From Fulvia fulva (taxonomy: Eukaryota > Ascomycota > Dothideomycetes > Mycosphaerellales > Mycosphaerellaceae), in the NCBI RefSeq assembly GCF_020509005.1, contig NC_063018.1, positions 496,001 to 560,000 on the forward strand: a stretch of 64,000 bases of DNA, read 5' to 3'. This document shows, in pieces, positions 13,333 to 23,420 of this stretch. The notes under the pieces were generated by a model. It was given only the letters and a program-made list of their open reading frames with translations. It was not told the DNA's origin and searched no databases. Numbering within the stretch: position 1 is the first letter of the stretch; each line of letters starts with the position of its first letter. A program made the translations under genes and the position numbers.

Positions 13333-13411
13333 ATAATAGATATATACCTATATAGGCCGAATAGGGTCCTAGAATAGGGGAATGACAAATCTATCTATCT
13401 ATCTATATATA
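13333..13411 (-). repeat. Right arm of the inverted repeat, ending in (TCTA)n
   Basis: Plus-strand sequence CCTATATAGGCCGAATAGGG followed by a CTATCTATCTATCTATATAT tract. It is the imperfect inverse of 10,734-10,815. Together they enclose the LINE fragment like terminal inverted repeats, or represent two LINE 3' ends in opposite orientation. Confidence 0.6.
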
Positions 13412-14596
13412 TTAGTAGCCGAATATCTCTCGAATTTAACGGTAATAGTAGTCCGTAAAGATATAAGCTTCTCTTACTATAGTAAAGCTATAATCTAGCT
13501 ATTAATACGAGAGAGTAGTAATACCTCGGTATTATTCTTAAAGGTCTAAGTATTGCTATATACCGCCTTATTCTTTAATAGTACGGATAGCTTAATATTA
13601 AACTCGAAGATACCGTAAGCTTTGTCCGCGTCTTCTATTATCTAGTAAAGAGAGAAAGGAAGAGTAGGTAAATACTTCTTCCGCAAAGGTATCTTAGCGC
13701 TCTTCCGCGCTACTAAACGTAGCTCTAACGGTATAACTAGCGTAATAATAGTCTACTTACGAGGTCTCTTTAGTATAGGTATAGGTATTAATCTTACTAG
13801 TCTCTTATTACTCTTAATAGTAGTATTAATAATCTTCTTAGTAGTAGCGTTATTAGCGATATTCCTCCTTAGGCCTTTCTAGGCTATAGTATTACGAGTA
13901 GGCTTATAATCTACCTTCGCGTTAATAGTAGACTTATTAATAATATATCGAGCGTAATAAGAGTACTTTACGTAAGTAGTAGCTTCTTCCGCCTTAATCT
14001 TACGCTTATAATAAGTAATAGCCTTACGGGCTTTGATATTATCTACCTCTTTAATATCGCTAGAAGGTAGCGTAGTAGGTAGAAGCGTTAGCTCCTTTAG
14101 AGGACTACTCCCGTTATCGTTAGTAAGCTTATCCGTTAATAGGTCGTTAAAGAAGTCCTTATCTACCTTCTTAATAACGCTTAGATCCTTCCGATTATCC
14201 TCCTTTATCGCTGATATAAAGAGCCTACTAGCCTCTTAACTATTGCTAATCGGGGGTATAGTTTTACGCGCCTATTGCGCCTTTAATTATAGCTCTAATA
14301 TAGCGAGCGTAGCCTTATTCTTTTAAAGGCTTCGACGTATAGGTCTAAGAGATAGTAGGCGATTTAGATAATAAGGTAGTTTAGAAAGACGCGGTAGTAA
14401 GCTCTAAGGAATAGGTAGAGGGCTCGATCGCGCGATACTCGAGCTACGTAGGAACGGCGGTATAGTAGGATATTAAACAATACTTAGGATTACGATAATA
14501 TCGATCTATTAAGGCTTTATTTACTATATATAGCTATATTTTAAGAAAATACGCTACTACTACAAAATAAGGTAAGAGCGCGTCGGCGCGACGAAT
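13412..14596 (-). mobile_element. Unidentified RIP-degraded repeat with minus-strand coding traces
   Basis: Strong TA excess and near absence of CA and TG show this is repeat DNA hit by RIP. On the minus strand a long frame from about 14,240 to 13,420 has few stops and reads as a basic, lysine-rich protein, with stretches such as KARKAITYYKRKIKAEEATT and TIKSNKRLVRLIPIPILKR. I do not recognise the family. It could be the gag or accessory part of an element, or a captured host gene. The signature ends sharply at about 14,597. Confidence 0.5.
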
Positions 14597-15069
14597 TTCA
14601 GGGCTAGGCCCAGTATTCTTGCAAGCGTTCTAGAAGCGTCGAAATCCGGCTTTGCAGTCTAGAGCCGCACATCGTGCATTTCGCCTGCCCGAACATATGC
14701 TCTGAAACATTCCGGAGGGGATGTGAGGGATTGAAGTGCTCTAATTCAGCTGCATCCCGCTACAATCGCGAATCGCGTTGGCGCCAGGTTGACTCGCCCT
14801 TTGGGCGAGATGAACTGGACAGGGCACAGCCTTGGCTGTATACCCGCGACTCATCTCCTTTGGCTTTATTAACACTGCCTTGTAGAGTGGTAGGATTCGT
14901 CTGGGGGTGAAGCCAAGTGAAATGCAAGGGCAAGCCTTATGCCACCATGCGTCAAAAATGCTGTTACTTCAACAATCGTTCACCACGTTCTTCGTGTCCC
15001 TCTATTTACTTATTTGAGCCCCACCACGGTGATACGCTGGGGACAAAGGCTTAGACTGCTTGGGATCAG
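14597..15069. other. Boundary and upstream region of the subtilase gene
   Basis: Normal CA/TG content returns here. Two short plus-strand frames (14,674-14,910 and 14,939-15,121) have no recognisable content. The stretch probably holds the promoter and 5' UTR of the protease gene. Confidence 0.4.
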
Positions 15070-17909
15070 ATGTTCTACCGGCTGGCCACCTACCTTGCCG
15101 TCTGTACTGTCACTTTCGTAGCAGGCGTTCTGTCTGGTGTGCTGGTTGCAGAGCTTCAACCTTCGAGCGTAGGTGAAGAGGGTCTCTTATAGCATCAACT
15201 ACTTACGAATCTTCATGACAGAACATCGAAAGCTTCCAAGACCTACTACATAACATTGCTGCTCAGTATTTAGATGGAAGTCCACCTGTTGTCAAGCACT
15301 GCTTCCGGGGTAGTCCGATATTCTGGGGCCTGGTCCTAGAACACCAAGGAATCGATCGCATTACATTGCGGAACATTGAAGAAAGTCTACGGCTCGAGTT
15401 TCCAGACTTCTTGAGATTTTGGGACCTTGGTGCGTCTTCGCAGAGAAGTTATGGAAATATCTCGCAAGCAGCTAGGTCTGTTCTGTCGCCGCTGTTACCA
15501 ACGCACAGTGCAGGAGATGAAAGCTCGCAAGGACAGCATACAAAGTCAGAACTCCGAGCCATCCACGAACTTACGGGTGTTCATGAGCTGCACAAAAGGG
15601 GTATTGTTGGCCACGGGGCTTCTGTTGCTGTCATCGACGTCGGATTAGATTACCTGCACCCAGTCTTCGCGGCAACCAGTGACCGGTCTTCCCCCTTGCG
15701 GTATACTACGGACTTTGTAGGCGACGACTTCGTACCAGGAGCGAATCTTCCGCAACCTGATTCCGACACATACACCGAGTGCGAGATCCATGGCACGCAC
15801 ACGTCGGCTCTTATCGTAGGCCGACAGCAATCGGTGGGCTTCGTTGGAGTTGCCCCTGGAGCAGCTCTCGATCATTATAGGGTGGCGGGCTGCCTGGAGG
15901 TAAACAGGTTCGACGATGAGATCTTGATCGAAGCGCTGCTGCTAGCCCACTCGAGGAGGGTTGATGTTATATCCCTATCCTTGGCGAACGGGTATGGCCC
16001 GTATCCAAGCGAACTAGTCTCCGATATAATCCGCAGGATAGTACAAGAAGGCCAGACGCTATGTGTCGTATCTGCAGGCAACACAGGATGGGCAGGCCCT
16101 TTCTCAGCCGTCTCCCCAGCAGCTGCAGCTGGAGCGGTCTCTGCTGGCGCTGTACACAGCATTCACGTCATACGAAGTAACCCCATGGCACAAGCGACTT
16201 ACTGGGTAGCTGGCGAGCAGCGTTCCTTCATGTTCGAATGGCAACCGTCATTTCCGTCCCGGTTTCCTCAGTCGTTACGATTGTACGTCCTGTCACTTAA
16301 CGCATCGATACCGAACGATGCTTGCGGAGACCATGCAGCTGACCTTGGCCTACCTGATGATCTTGAAGGTCATATTGTGCTAATACGTCGGGGCGGATGC
16401 GCTTTCCAGCAAAAAATTGACAATGTTCTCTCTCATGGGGCAGCTTACGTGTTGATTTATGACAACACACCTACAGACGGCTGGGATATCTTTCTCTACG
16501 ACAATACCTTTCATGGCATACGCGGTTGCGGGTCCTTGTTGGCTGAGACTGGTCTAAAACTGGCGAATATCTTTGCGGAAGCAGACAACGTGATCCTGGA
16601 GATGGATTCAAATTTCACGCTGCTACCCAAAATTCGCACACGATACAACCCGTTGTATCCTGCGGGATCGTTGTACACCGGCGGATCGTGGGGGCCGACT
16701 GGAGATCTTTCCACATTTCCGTCAATCTTGGGGCCTGGTGGGAGCGTTTGGTCAGCTGTACCTAGATCTGCAGGAGGGTTTGGTACCTATACCGGGACTT
16801 CTATCTCTGCACCGTACATAGCTGGCTGCATTGCGCTACTGCGTTCGGTCTATCCCGACTGGGCAGCTCCGGACATTGTACGAGCGCTGATTCACACTGC
16901 GACTCCTCTGCCCTTCAGTGATGGCAATAAATCATACGACAATTTGTTAGCTCCGGTCTGGCAACAAGGAGGTGGATTGGTCAATATGGTCGCAGCGCTA
17001 GAATCTCGGACGGCTATATCAGTCTCGTTCCTGAATTTTAACGATACGGAGTTCTATCGGGTTGCCACATTCACCATTACCAATCTAGGCGACAGAAGTG
17101 CCTCCTACGAGCTACAATACGTTCCAGCCGCTACTGTAGACACTTTGGACTCGCGCAGGCACATCATTGCGTTTGCGGAAGACCCCGCATCTTCCGACCA
17201 GGCCACAGCACAATTCCTCGCTCATACGCGCAGTGGAGACCAAGCTCTGGTTGATCTCACGCCGTCATCGCTGCATCTACCCTCAGGAGGTTCAGCAGTG
17301 ATACACGCTGAAGTAAACCTTGCAAATGTGGCAGATGAAAAGACATGTCCGTTGTATAGTGGCTACATCAAGATCAACAGCAGCCATGACGGCGTCCTCA
17401 GCTTACCTTGTGGAGGCATAGGCTGTCGTATCGGCGATGTATCCACCCTACCACCAAACTGGAACCTCACGTTTCTGGCCGCTGCAAGGTACATTGACAG
17501 TGACAATCCAAACTCCATTATACAGCCAGCAGCGGCTAATACGACGTTCCGGTTACCAGCATCTGGCAATCCGGGGTTTGACCTCAGCAGTGAAGTGATG
17601 TACCCAATGATCAATATACAAGTAGCAATGATCAGCCCACATGCCGTCGCCTTTCTAGAGACATGTTCAAGCGTATCGACCAGCGCGAACGCAAACAGCA
17701 CCCTGTCTGTGCCAGTTGACTTGCATGGTACACAGATTGCTGGAGGTTTCTCTCGAATTGTTCCACGTCGATTACTCTGGGCAGGAAAACTTACGAATGG
17801 GTCGTTAGCTATTTCGGGATCTTATTGTCTACAAATCTGTACGAGTCGGACGTTGGGAAGCGTCTTGGATTGTACGAAGACAGTACAGTTCAACCTTATC
17901 TACTTCTAG
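15070..17909 (+). CDS. Secreted subtilisin-like serine protease (S8) with PA insert
   Basis: Two exons, 15,070-15,168 and 15,222-17,909, give 928 residues. The long open frame has no ATG at its 5' end. The ATG at 15,070 opens a 33-codon exon encoding MFYRLATYLAVCTVTFVAGV, a good signal peptide or anchor. A 53-nt GT-AG intron then joins in phase 0. The catalytic triad is visible: Asp about 172 in AVIDVGLDYLHP, His about 223 in HGTHTSAL, Asn of the oxyanion hole in SAGNTG, and Ser about 560 in GTSISAPYIAG. A PA-type segment lies between the His and Ser blocks (around residues 330-420), and a long C-terminal beta-rich region follows, as in large fungal subtilases (minor extracellular protease Vpr type). 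The Asp motif is DVG rather than D-T/S-G. It is the first gene next to the transposon block. Probable role is extracellular protein degradation. Confidence 0.85.
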
Positions 17910-18066
17910 TCTAAGTAAGATAATGTAAAACACCAGGAAGCTGGTCAAACTCTTTTGGCGCGACCAACCTTTCCATTGATACACTACGTCTCCACAACAC
18001 GATACATCATTGCCTAATGAAGAAGGTAGGATTGCTCTACGCTTCTCGAGGACGTCAGAAAATGGA

Positions 18067-20343
18067 CTAGAACCCTACTCGCCCGGCAAAAAACCCATCG
18101 AAGAAGAAGATCTTGGTGAGCATCGTGACGACATTGTCCAGAGTCCAAGTATGCATATCGCTGATGGCTCTGTTTAGCTCTATTCTGGTGGAGAAGTCCG
18201 CGGCGTTACGTACTGAGGAGATCCTCCCCCGAAGCTCGGTTCTGAGACCTGCATTGTCGAGTACTTTGAGAGGACAAGGAAGTGTAGTCTGCGATCCTGC
18301 ACCTGGGCTTGAAATGATAGCACTCCAGGCGTAGTTGTATTCGTCAATGTCGGCCGAAGGCACAGCCATGGTCGGTACCGTCACTGGTAGTGCAGCAGCT
18401 TGAGTCGTTGCTGTGGCTGTTGCTGGTGGCGGCGGCGGCGGCGGAGCTTGCCGCGCCTGGCCTTGATAGCCGTTGTTCTCTGCTCGCCTGTTTGCTATAT
18501 CTGCCTTGTCCTCGTCTTGCGCTTCGTAATCGTCGTCTTCGTTTGAGCTCTTACGCTCCTGGCGTGAGCGAAAGCGCTTCGAGCCAAATCGTGGTTCTTG
18601 CTTTGGCATGCCCCAGTCACTGCTGCCTGCAAAGGGGTCTGAGCGAGCGTTCGCGTTCGAGTTCGCCCACGATGATCTGAGGAAGGCTGGCTTTGGCTGT
18701 GTGCCTGATGCAGATGGGCCGGACTGCCCAGGGGTGGGAGCAGTCCCGAATGAAGAGGCACCAAACCCAGCATGTGGCTTCTCGATCTTTGGGGCCTGAT
18801 GTCCCTTCTTGGCTCGACCAGATTGCTCAGGTGGAGGAGCATTACCGAAGAAGAAGCCACGGAATCCAGGTTTCGGATTCCTAGGGGTTTGTCCTGGCAT
18901 GGCACGGAAAGCCCTCGCGTTCAGCTCGTTGCTCTCACGCTCAAGGCCCTGCAGATTGGTCTTCTCCTTCTTAAGCTGGAACTTGATCCCATTAGCCTCA
19001 CGTTTTCTTGTCACTACAGCTGCCTCTGCAGCTCTAGCATCTTCTTTTGCTGCCTCGAGACGGCGTTCTGCCTCCATAACATCTTCTGCGGCTGTCTTCA
19101 TAGTCTGTATGGAGTCGGAGTATCGCTGGTCCGCGTCCTTGATATCCGCTGCGAGTTCTGTGATACGAATTTTGCTGCCAGCCTTCAATGCTTCGAGCTT
19201 CTCACGTTCATAAATGAAGTAGGCCTCTCTTGCCTTTTCAGCGTCACTACTGTGCTGTGCTGCTTCTGGCTCTCCAGTCGCACCGTCAGCCTGCGTAGCT
19301 GGTTGAGGGGTGGTCTGAGTCGAGTCACGTCGCTTCTTCGAGGCGCTTTCGCTTGGAAGGCCTTCACTCGCTTTGCGCTTGAAACCTGGACGCTCTTGCG
19401 ATGGTGGCGAAGGTCCGGCTGTGCCGTCGCTTGTGTCCTGCTCTGTGCGGGCTCGCGGAGTCTCTTCCTCATCCTCGACATTTTCGTCCTCACTCTTGGC
19501 GTCATCCACCTCGCCTTCGGTATCATCCTTCTCTTCCTCGCTCCCAGCTTCCTCGATCCCATTCTTCACGTCCTGTTCATGCTTCGCGACGCGATTGAGA
19601 AATTCTTCAAAGATGCTCTCATGGACGGCACCTGTTGGCTGCCGCGCTTTTGGCACTTCGGGGGACTCAGCCTTCGCATTGACTTCGTCCTCGACGATTG
19701 CAGCCTTTGGTGCTGCTTGCGCTTGGTCGGCTTCCTGGACCGATTCTCGCGGGTGAGATGCTGCTGTGTCACCTGTAGTGACCTGGCCACTCGAGCTCTC
19801 CTCGTACTGCTCGTCGCGCTCCCCAAATAGCTCTTCAAAAAGGTCGGAGTCATCGTCTCCTAGGTCGCCCGAATCATGCACACCATGAAGATCGGCAGGC
19901 GAGTCGAGAGGTTCCTCTGCGCGCTGCTCGTCTTCGCCTCCCTTCTCCTTCTGCGCGGATGCTGTAGACGGTGGCGCGTTGTCGGCAGCTACGTCTGATC
20001 GCTGCTTGTGCTGGCTTTGAGAGTGTGCCTGGCGCGACGTAATTGGCGCCCCGAGTGCTTCTTCCTCCTGCTTCCCCTCCTCTGTCTGAGCTGATGCTTT
20101 GGACTCTGACAATGCCTCGGTCTGCTGCTTCCCCTCCACGTGTCCAAGTTTGCGACGCTTCTGTGCTTGTATCTCGGTCATGTCCCTCATATCGCTCACG
20201 TATGTCGTGCGCTCTCCGCGCTTGCCCAATACCGACGGCACCTCTCGAGTGGGCGTGGTGGTGGTGGTGGTGGTGTTGCCCGGGGCGCTATTCTGCGCGC
20301 TTCGGCGGTCGGTGTCCATGTCGAAAGTGTTGTTGTCGTCCAT
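18067..20343 (-). CDS. Acidic low-complexity coiled-coil protein of unknown function
   Basis: Single exon, 758 residues, starting MDDNNTFDMDTDRRSAQNSA. The N-terminal half is rich in Glu, Asp, Ser and Gln with basic KRR patches (KKRRDS, QKRRKLG) that look like nuclear localisation signals. Residues about 370-480 are Ala/Glu/Lys heptads, predicted coiled coil (YEREKLEALKAGSK, MEAERRLEAAKEDARAAEAA). After that come imperfect repeats around FFGNAPPPEQSG and SFGTAPTPGQSG, then a Pro run and a C-terminal globular piece ending FFFDGFFAGRVGF. The FG dipeptides recall nucleoporins but are too few to call. I do not recognise a family. Several long antisense frames overlap it and are shadows. It is divergent from the next gene across about 470 bp. 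Confidence 0.75.
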   Translation of the reverse strand: MDDNNTFDMDTDRRSAQNSAPGNTTTTTTTPTREVPSVLGKRGERTTYVSDMRDMTEIQAQKRRKLGHVEGKQQTEALSESKASAQTEEGKQEEEALGAPITSRQAHSQSQHKQRSDVAADNAPPSTASAQKEKGGEDEQRAEEPLDSPADLHGVHDSGDLGDDDSDLFEELFGERDEQYEESSSGQVTTGDTAASHPRESVQEADQAQAAPKAAIVEDEVNAKAESPEVPKARQPTGAVHESIFEEFLNRVAKHEQDVKNGIEEAGSEEEKDDTEGEVDDAKSEDENVEDEEETPRARTEQDTSDGTAGPSPPSQERPGFKRKASEGLPSESASKKRRDSTQTTPQPATQADGATGEPEAAQHSSDAEKAREAYFIYEREKLEALKAGSKIRITELAADIKDADQRYSDSIQTMKTAAEDVMEAERRLEAAKEDARAAEAAVVTRKREANGIKFQLKKEKTNLQGLERESNELNARAFRAMPGQTPRNPKPGFRGFFFGNAPPPEQSGRAKKGHQAPKIEKPHAGFGASSFGTAPTPGQSGPSASGTQPKPAFLRSSWANSNANARSDPFAGSSDWGMPKQEPRFGSKRFRSRQERKSSNEDDDYEAQDEDKADIANRRAENNGYQGQARQAPPPPPPPATATATTQAAALPVTVPTMAVPSADIDEYNYAWSAIISSPGAGSQTTLPCPLKVLDNAGLRTELRGRISSVRNAADFSTRIELNRAISDMHTWTLDNVVTMLTKIFFFDGFFAGRVGF

Positions 20344-20810
20344 GCGACAGTGATGTTTCCGAAATTCGCGACACGCGATGTTGATGTCAGGAGGAAGAAG
20401 TTCGTTAAAGTCGGGCGTGAAGTTGTATTTCCGAAATTAAAGTTTGATAGGGGTATTGGCTAGCGTCGGCTGTGCGTAATTCCAGGTGAATGAGAGCCGC
20501 TTCTTTGTCTATTGTCTCGCGCTTTGTCAACAAAGAAGCTTCACAAGCCCTCCCGAGTCATTGCGTCCGCCTTTGATTCACTTTGTCGCGCCGCGCCGCG
20601 CCGCAGTCACGCTCACGATAGTATGCCAGAAAGTGTCGTTACCCAGGGTGAGCAATACAGCGAATAAACGCCCAGTGCTCCCGTATCGCAGGCTGGAGGC
20701 ACCCCGTCGTATCTTACTCCATGCTCACATCTCGCTCCGCACACCTCAATGTGCCTTCTAATCGTTTTGGTAATCGTATTGAAGTTGAATCACTGCCGTG
20801 AACAGTGACC
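20344..20810. other. Shared upstream region of two divergent genes
   Basis: Between the ATG codons of the minus-strand acidic protein and the plus-strand small protein. It contains a GC-rich GCGCCGCGCCGCGCCGC run near 20,590. No coding evidence; likely a bidirectional promoter. Confidence 0.4.
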
Positions 20811-21296
20811 ATGCCCGTAAAACATCTTCGAAACAGCACGATCTCCCCAGCCATCCTTCCTCCTGTCCGTAGCACACACCACACTCATGCCATCCCACCA
20901 ATCACGAACGCGCAAAACAACGGTAAGCTCACATACTTCTGCATACATTCCGCCACTGACGCCCGCAGACTATCTCGCTACCTGACCCTCCGCGAAGCCG
21001 CGACGAGCAAGGTCATGATCACCATTCCCGACAGCCAGTCACGTAGTAATATTTTCGAAGCCGCCAAGCTCGTTGCACTGTCCGCCTGCATCATGGACGT
21101 CGAAGACCCAGTGTATGCCGAAAAGCTCGCGCACGCCGCATGGTCAGTTTTGTTCGTTCCAGGTATGGTGTTCGAGTCAGGGAAGGAAGTCGAGCAGGTC
21201 TCGGCGATCTTAGATCTGGCAAATGGGATCTTGAGCAAGGGTATTGAGGGTGAGGTCGAGCTCGACGACGGTGTGGGTGGTAATCGAAGCGGATGA
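20811..21296 (+). CDS. Small protein of unknown function
   Basis: Single open frame, 161 residues from ATG 20,811 in the context GTGACCATGC (the frame itself opens one codon pair earlier at a GTG, not used in fungi). Content: a polar N-terminus, then a mixed alpha/beta-looking core with KLTYFCIHSATDARRLSRYL and NIFEAAKLVALSACIMDVED, ending in an acidic tail with GEVELDDGVGGNRSG. No signal peptide or membrane segment, and no family recognised. Codon use (C-ending codons) resembles the neighbours, which supports it being real. Confidence 0.55.
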   Translation: MPVKHLRNSTISPAILPPVRSTHHTHAIPPITNAQNNGKLTYFCIHSATDARRLSRYLTLREAATSKVMITIPDSQSRSNIFEAAKLVALSACIMDVEDPVYAEKLAHAAWSVLFVPGMVFESGKEVEQVSAILDLANGILSKGIEGEVELDDGVGGNRSG

Positions 21297-21776
21297 AGCG
21301 ACGAGCCATTGATAGATGCGGACTCGCGAATCAAGGTGAACAGGAAAACTTCCGAGGTATATGAGAACAATCCAGAACCCACGAAGGGGGATAAGTGCAC
21401 AGCTTTTGGTTCAGTCTCACTATCTGCCATGTCATCACCCTCATCTTTCAGCCCGGCCAAAGCTCTTAGGCATATCACAAACTTTTGCTTTTCGTCATCA
21501 CTTCATAGCGCCACTCTGTATCAGTATCCGCTTCCATCCAATGCGCCCCATGTCTTGCGAACGTACACTTGCAAGCCAACGCCAAAACTTCCGTCGCTTA
21601 TGCAAATGAGTAGGGTAGGCCTTTTCTGTTCAATGGCCCAGCCTCATTCCATCCATACTCCCCACCAAGAATGAGTTTGCTGAGCTAGCATTGGGACCGT
21701 CAATGCCTTCAGCATAGCCTATACCACCCTCGGGCTGTAAGTAATCATCTTCCGACCAGACTGTGCCATACGGATT
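21297..21776. other. Intergenic, convergent 3' ends
   Basis: Lies between convergent genes and probably holds both 3' UTRs. Short frames here are not convincing. Confidence 0.4.
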
Positions 21777-23420
21777 CTATACGCCTGAGCTGCTCTTGAG
21801 GAAGATGAGGTCTGCCACAGTCTGTACCATGTGGTCGACGTCGTACGCCTCCGCGGCTTCACCGTAGATGCGAACAGCCTCCTCGGTACCCGAGGCGCGG
21901 ACGAAGCAGCGACCATTCTTGTACTTGGCGACTTCGGCGTCGATGTCTCTCTGTAGACCCTGGGGGTACTTGAGCTTCTGTTCGGCGGTGCCCGGAACGG
22001 TGACATAGTCGCCACGGTAATGGACTTTCTGCTTGGCGAGCTTATTCGGCATGTCGGTGTATGTTGCGAGCCATTCCTTGACCGTGTACTCCTTGTGAGC
22101 AAGGATGGTCTCAACGAGAAGGAAGTCCGAGATGGCATCGCCGACAGTCTGGTTGATGAGATCAGTCAAAGCGCGGAGTATCTCCAGGTTCTCGAGCTGA
22201 GCAGGTGATTCTGGTTCCTGCTTGTAGATCGTCTTGAGAGCGTTGTTTGAGAACAGGATTGTACCGTGGCCGTTGGCCTCGAAGTAGACGCCGATGTCGT
22301 AGCGAGTAGCAGCGTGGTGTAGGTGCTTGACTCCGGTGTTGGTGAACTCAGCCTTGAGCTTGAGACGCTCCTCCACGAAGCGAGTACTGGCGCCGTTGGC
22401 GTAGGCTGTCTGCACAACACCGAGCTTGATCTTGTCAGCTAAGCCGCACTTCTCCACGAGCTCACCAAGGAACGATGCTGCCAATGTAGCAATCCTGTCT
22501 CCATCAAGCAGTCGGAAGACGCTGCCCTCTTCGTTGAAGTAGTAGACGATGCGATCGGCATCTCCATCGAACGAGCACCAGCGATCAAAAGCCTTGCCGT
22601 TGAAACCAGCCGGCACCTTCTGCTGAGTCTTGACGAAGTCGGCACCACAGTCCTTGTTGAGCACCTCTGCCTGCTCAATCTTGTCGTTCTTAATGGTGAC
22701 CTTGAGACCAGTCTCCTCTTCTGGCAAGTGCTTGAGCATCTCCTTCAGCTTCGGTGCACCCACGCCATTGGCACAGTCGACGGTGACCGCACTGGTGGGC
22801 TTGACATACTTCATGGCCGTCTTGAAGGCAGCAGCCAACTTCTTGTAGTATCCATTCTCCGAGACCTCGCCATATGGGTTCTTGTCGGTCTGAGTGTTGG
22901 TGGCACGTACGAGGTAGTGAAGCTGTGGGGTGGTGAGGATGCCGAAGTCCTTGTAGTCGACGCCGGTGACCTTCAGACCAGCCTCGAGTGCCTTGACGAG
23001 TCTCACGCCCGATGGACGGGTATCGCGTGCGTAGATGACGTTGGCAGGTCTGTTGACTTCAACACCGAGCTTCTCGGCAATTGTCTTGTGTGCTTCGGCC
23101 GTCTCCGCTGGTGTCTGTCCGTTGACAATGTGTGTGGCCCACTGCTCCCACTCCTGCTCCAACATCTCACCCATAGGGTCGACAAGCTTCACTCCATTGT
23201 CCTCTGCCGGGTTGTGCGAGGCTGTGATCATGACTCCGATGGTCTGGCCGCCGAGCTTGCGGGAGCGCAGGCCTGCGAGCAGACCCATGCCGAACATGAC
23301 ATGGTCGAGCCAGTCGCCCTTGGTGCGGAAGCCAGCTGTGCCATAGGTGAATTGCTTGACCTCACCTGGGCGAGGGTAGTCCTTGACTGCCTTCTCAATG
23401 GCTTGGGCGTGTGCTGCCAT
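21777..23420 (-). CDS. PCM1: Phosphoacetylglucosamine mutase
   Basis: Single exon, 547 residues, usual length for the eukaryotic family. It converts N-acetylglucosamine-6-phosphate to the 1-phosphate, the step before UDP-GlcNAc, feeding chitin, N-glycan and GPI synthesis in the cytosol. Family landmarks of alpha-D-phosphohexomutases are all present: substrate-entry TYGTAGFR near residues 25-32, catalytic phosphoserine in MITASHNP (Ser68), the Mg-binding loop FDGDADR (285-290), the sugar-recognition loop FEANGHGTILF, and the phosphate-binding loop RASGTEEAVRIYGEA near the C-terminus. TASHNP rather than TSSHNP and the overall length point to the acetylglucosamine enzyme rather than phosphoglucomutase. 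Every key residue is intact, so it should be functional. The gene is convergent with the small unknown gene. Confidence 0.95.
   Translation of the reverse strand: MAAHAQAIEKAVKDYPRPGEVKQFTYGTAGFRTKGDWLDHVMFGMGLLAGLRSRKLGGQTIGVMITASHNPAEDNGVKLVDPMGEMLEQEWEQWATHIVNGQTPAETAEAHKTIAEKLGVEVNRPANVIYARDTRPSGVRLVKALEAGLKVTGVDYKDFGILTTPQLHYLVRATNTQTDKNPYGEVSENGYYKKLAAAFKTAMKYVKPTSAVTVDCANGVGAPKLKEMLKHLPEEETGLKVTIKNDKIEQAEVLNKDCGADFVKTQQKVPAGFNGKAFDRWCSFDGDADRIVYYFNEEGSVFRLLDGDRIATLAASFLGELVEKCGLADKIKLGVVQTAYANGASTRFVEERLKLKAEFTNTGVKHLHHAATRYDIGVYFEANGHGTILFSNNALKTIYKQEPESPAQLENLEILRALTDLINQTVGDAISDFLLVETILAHKEYTVKEWLATYTDMPNKLAKQKVHYRGDYVTVPGTAEQKLKYPQGLQRDIDAEVAKYKNGRCFVRASGTEEAVRIYGEAAEAYDVDHMVQTVADLIFLKSSSGV

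Noticed and set aside
14674..15121. Two short plus-strand frames before the subtilase
   Set aside because: No domain, no signal, atypical composition; more likely promoter and 5' UTR.
15366..15368. TTG as the subtilase start
   Set aside because: Not a fungal start codon, and a spliced upstream exon with ATG and signal peptide gives a better model.
18772..19830. 352-codon plus-strand frame
   Set aside because: Antisense to the acidic coiled-coil gene; its Leu/Cys-rich composition is the expected mirror of Glu/Lys/Ala-rich coding sequence.
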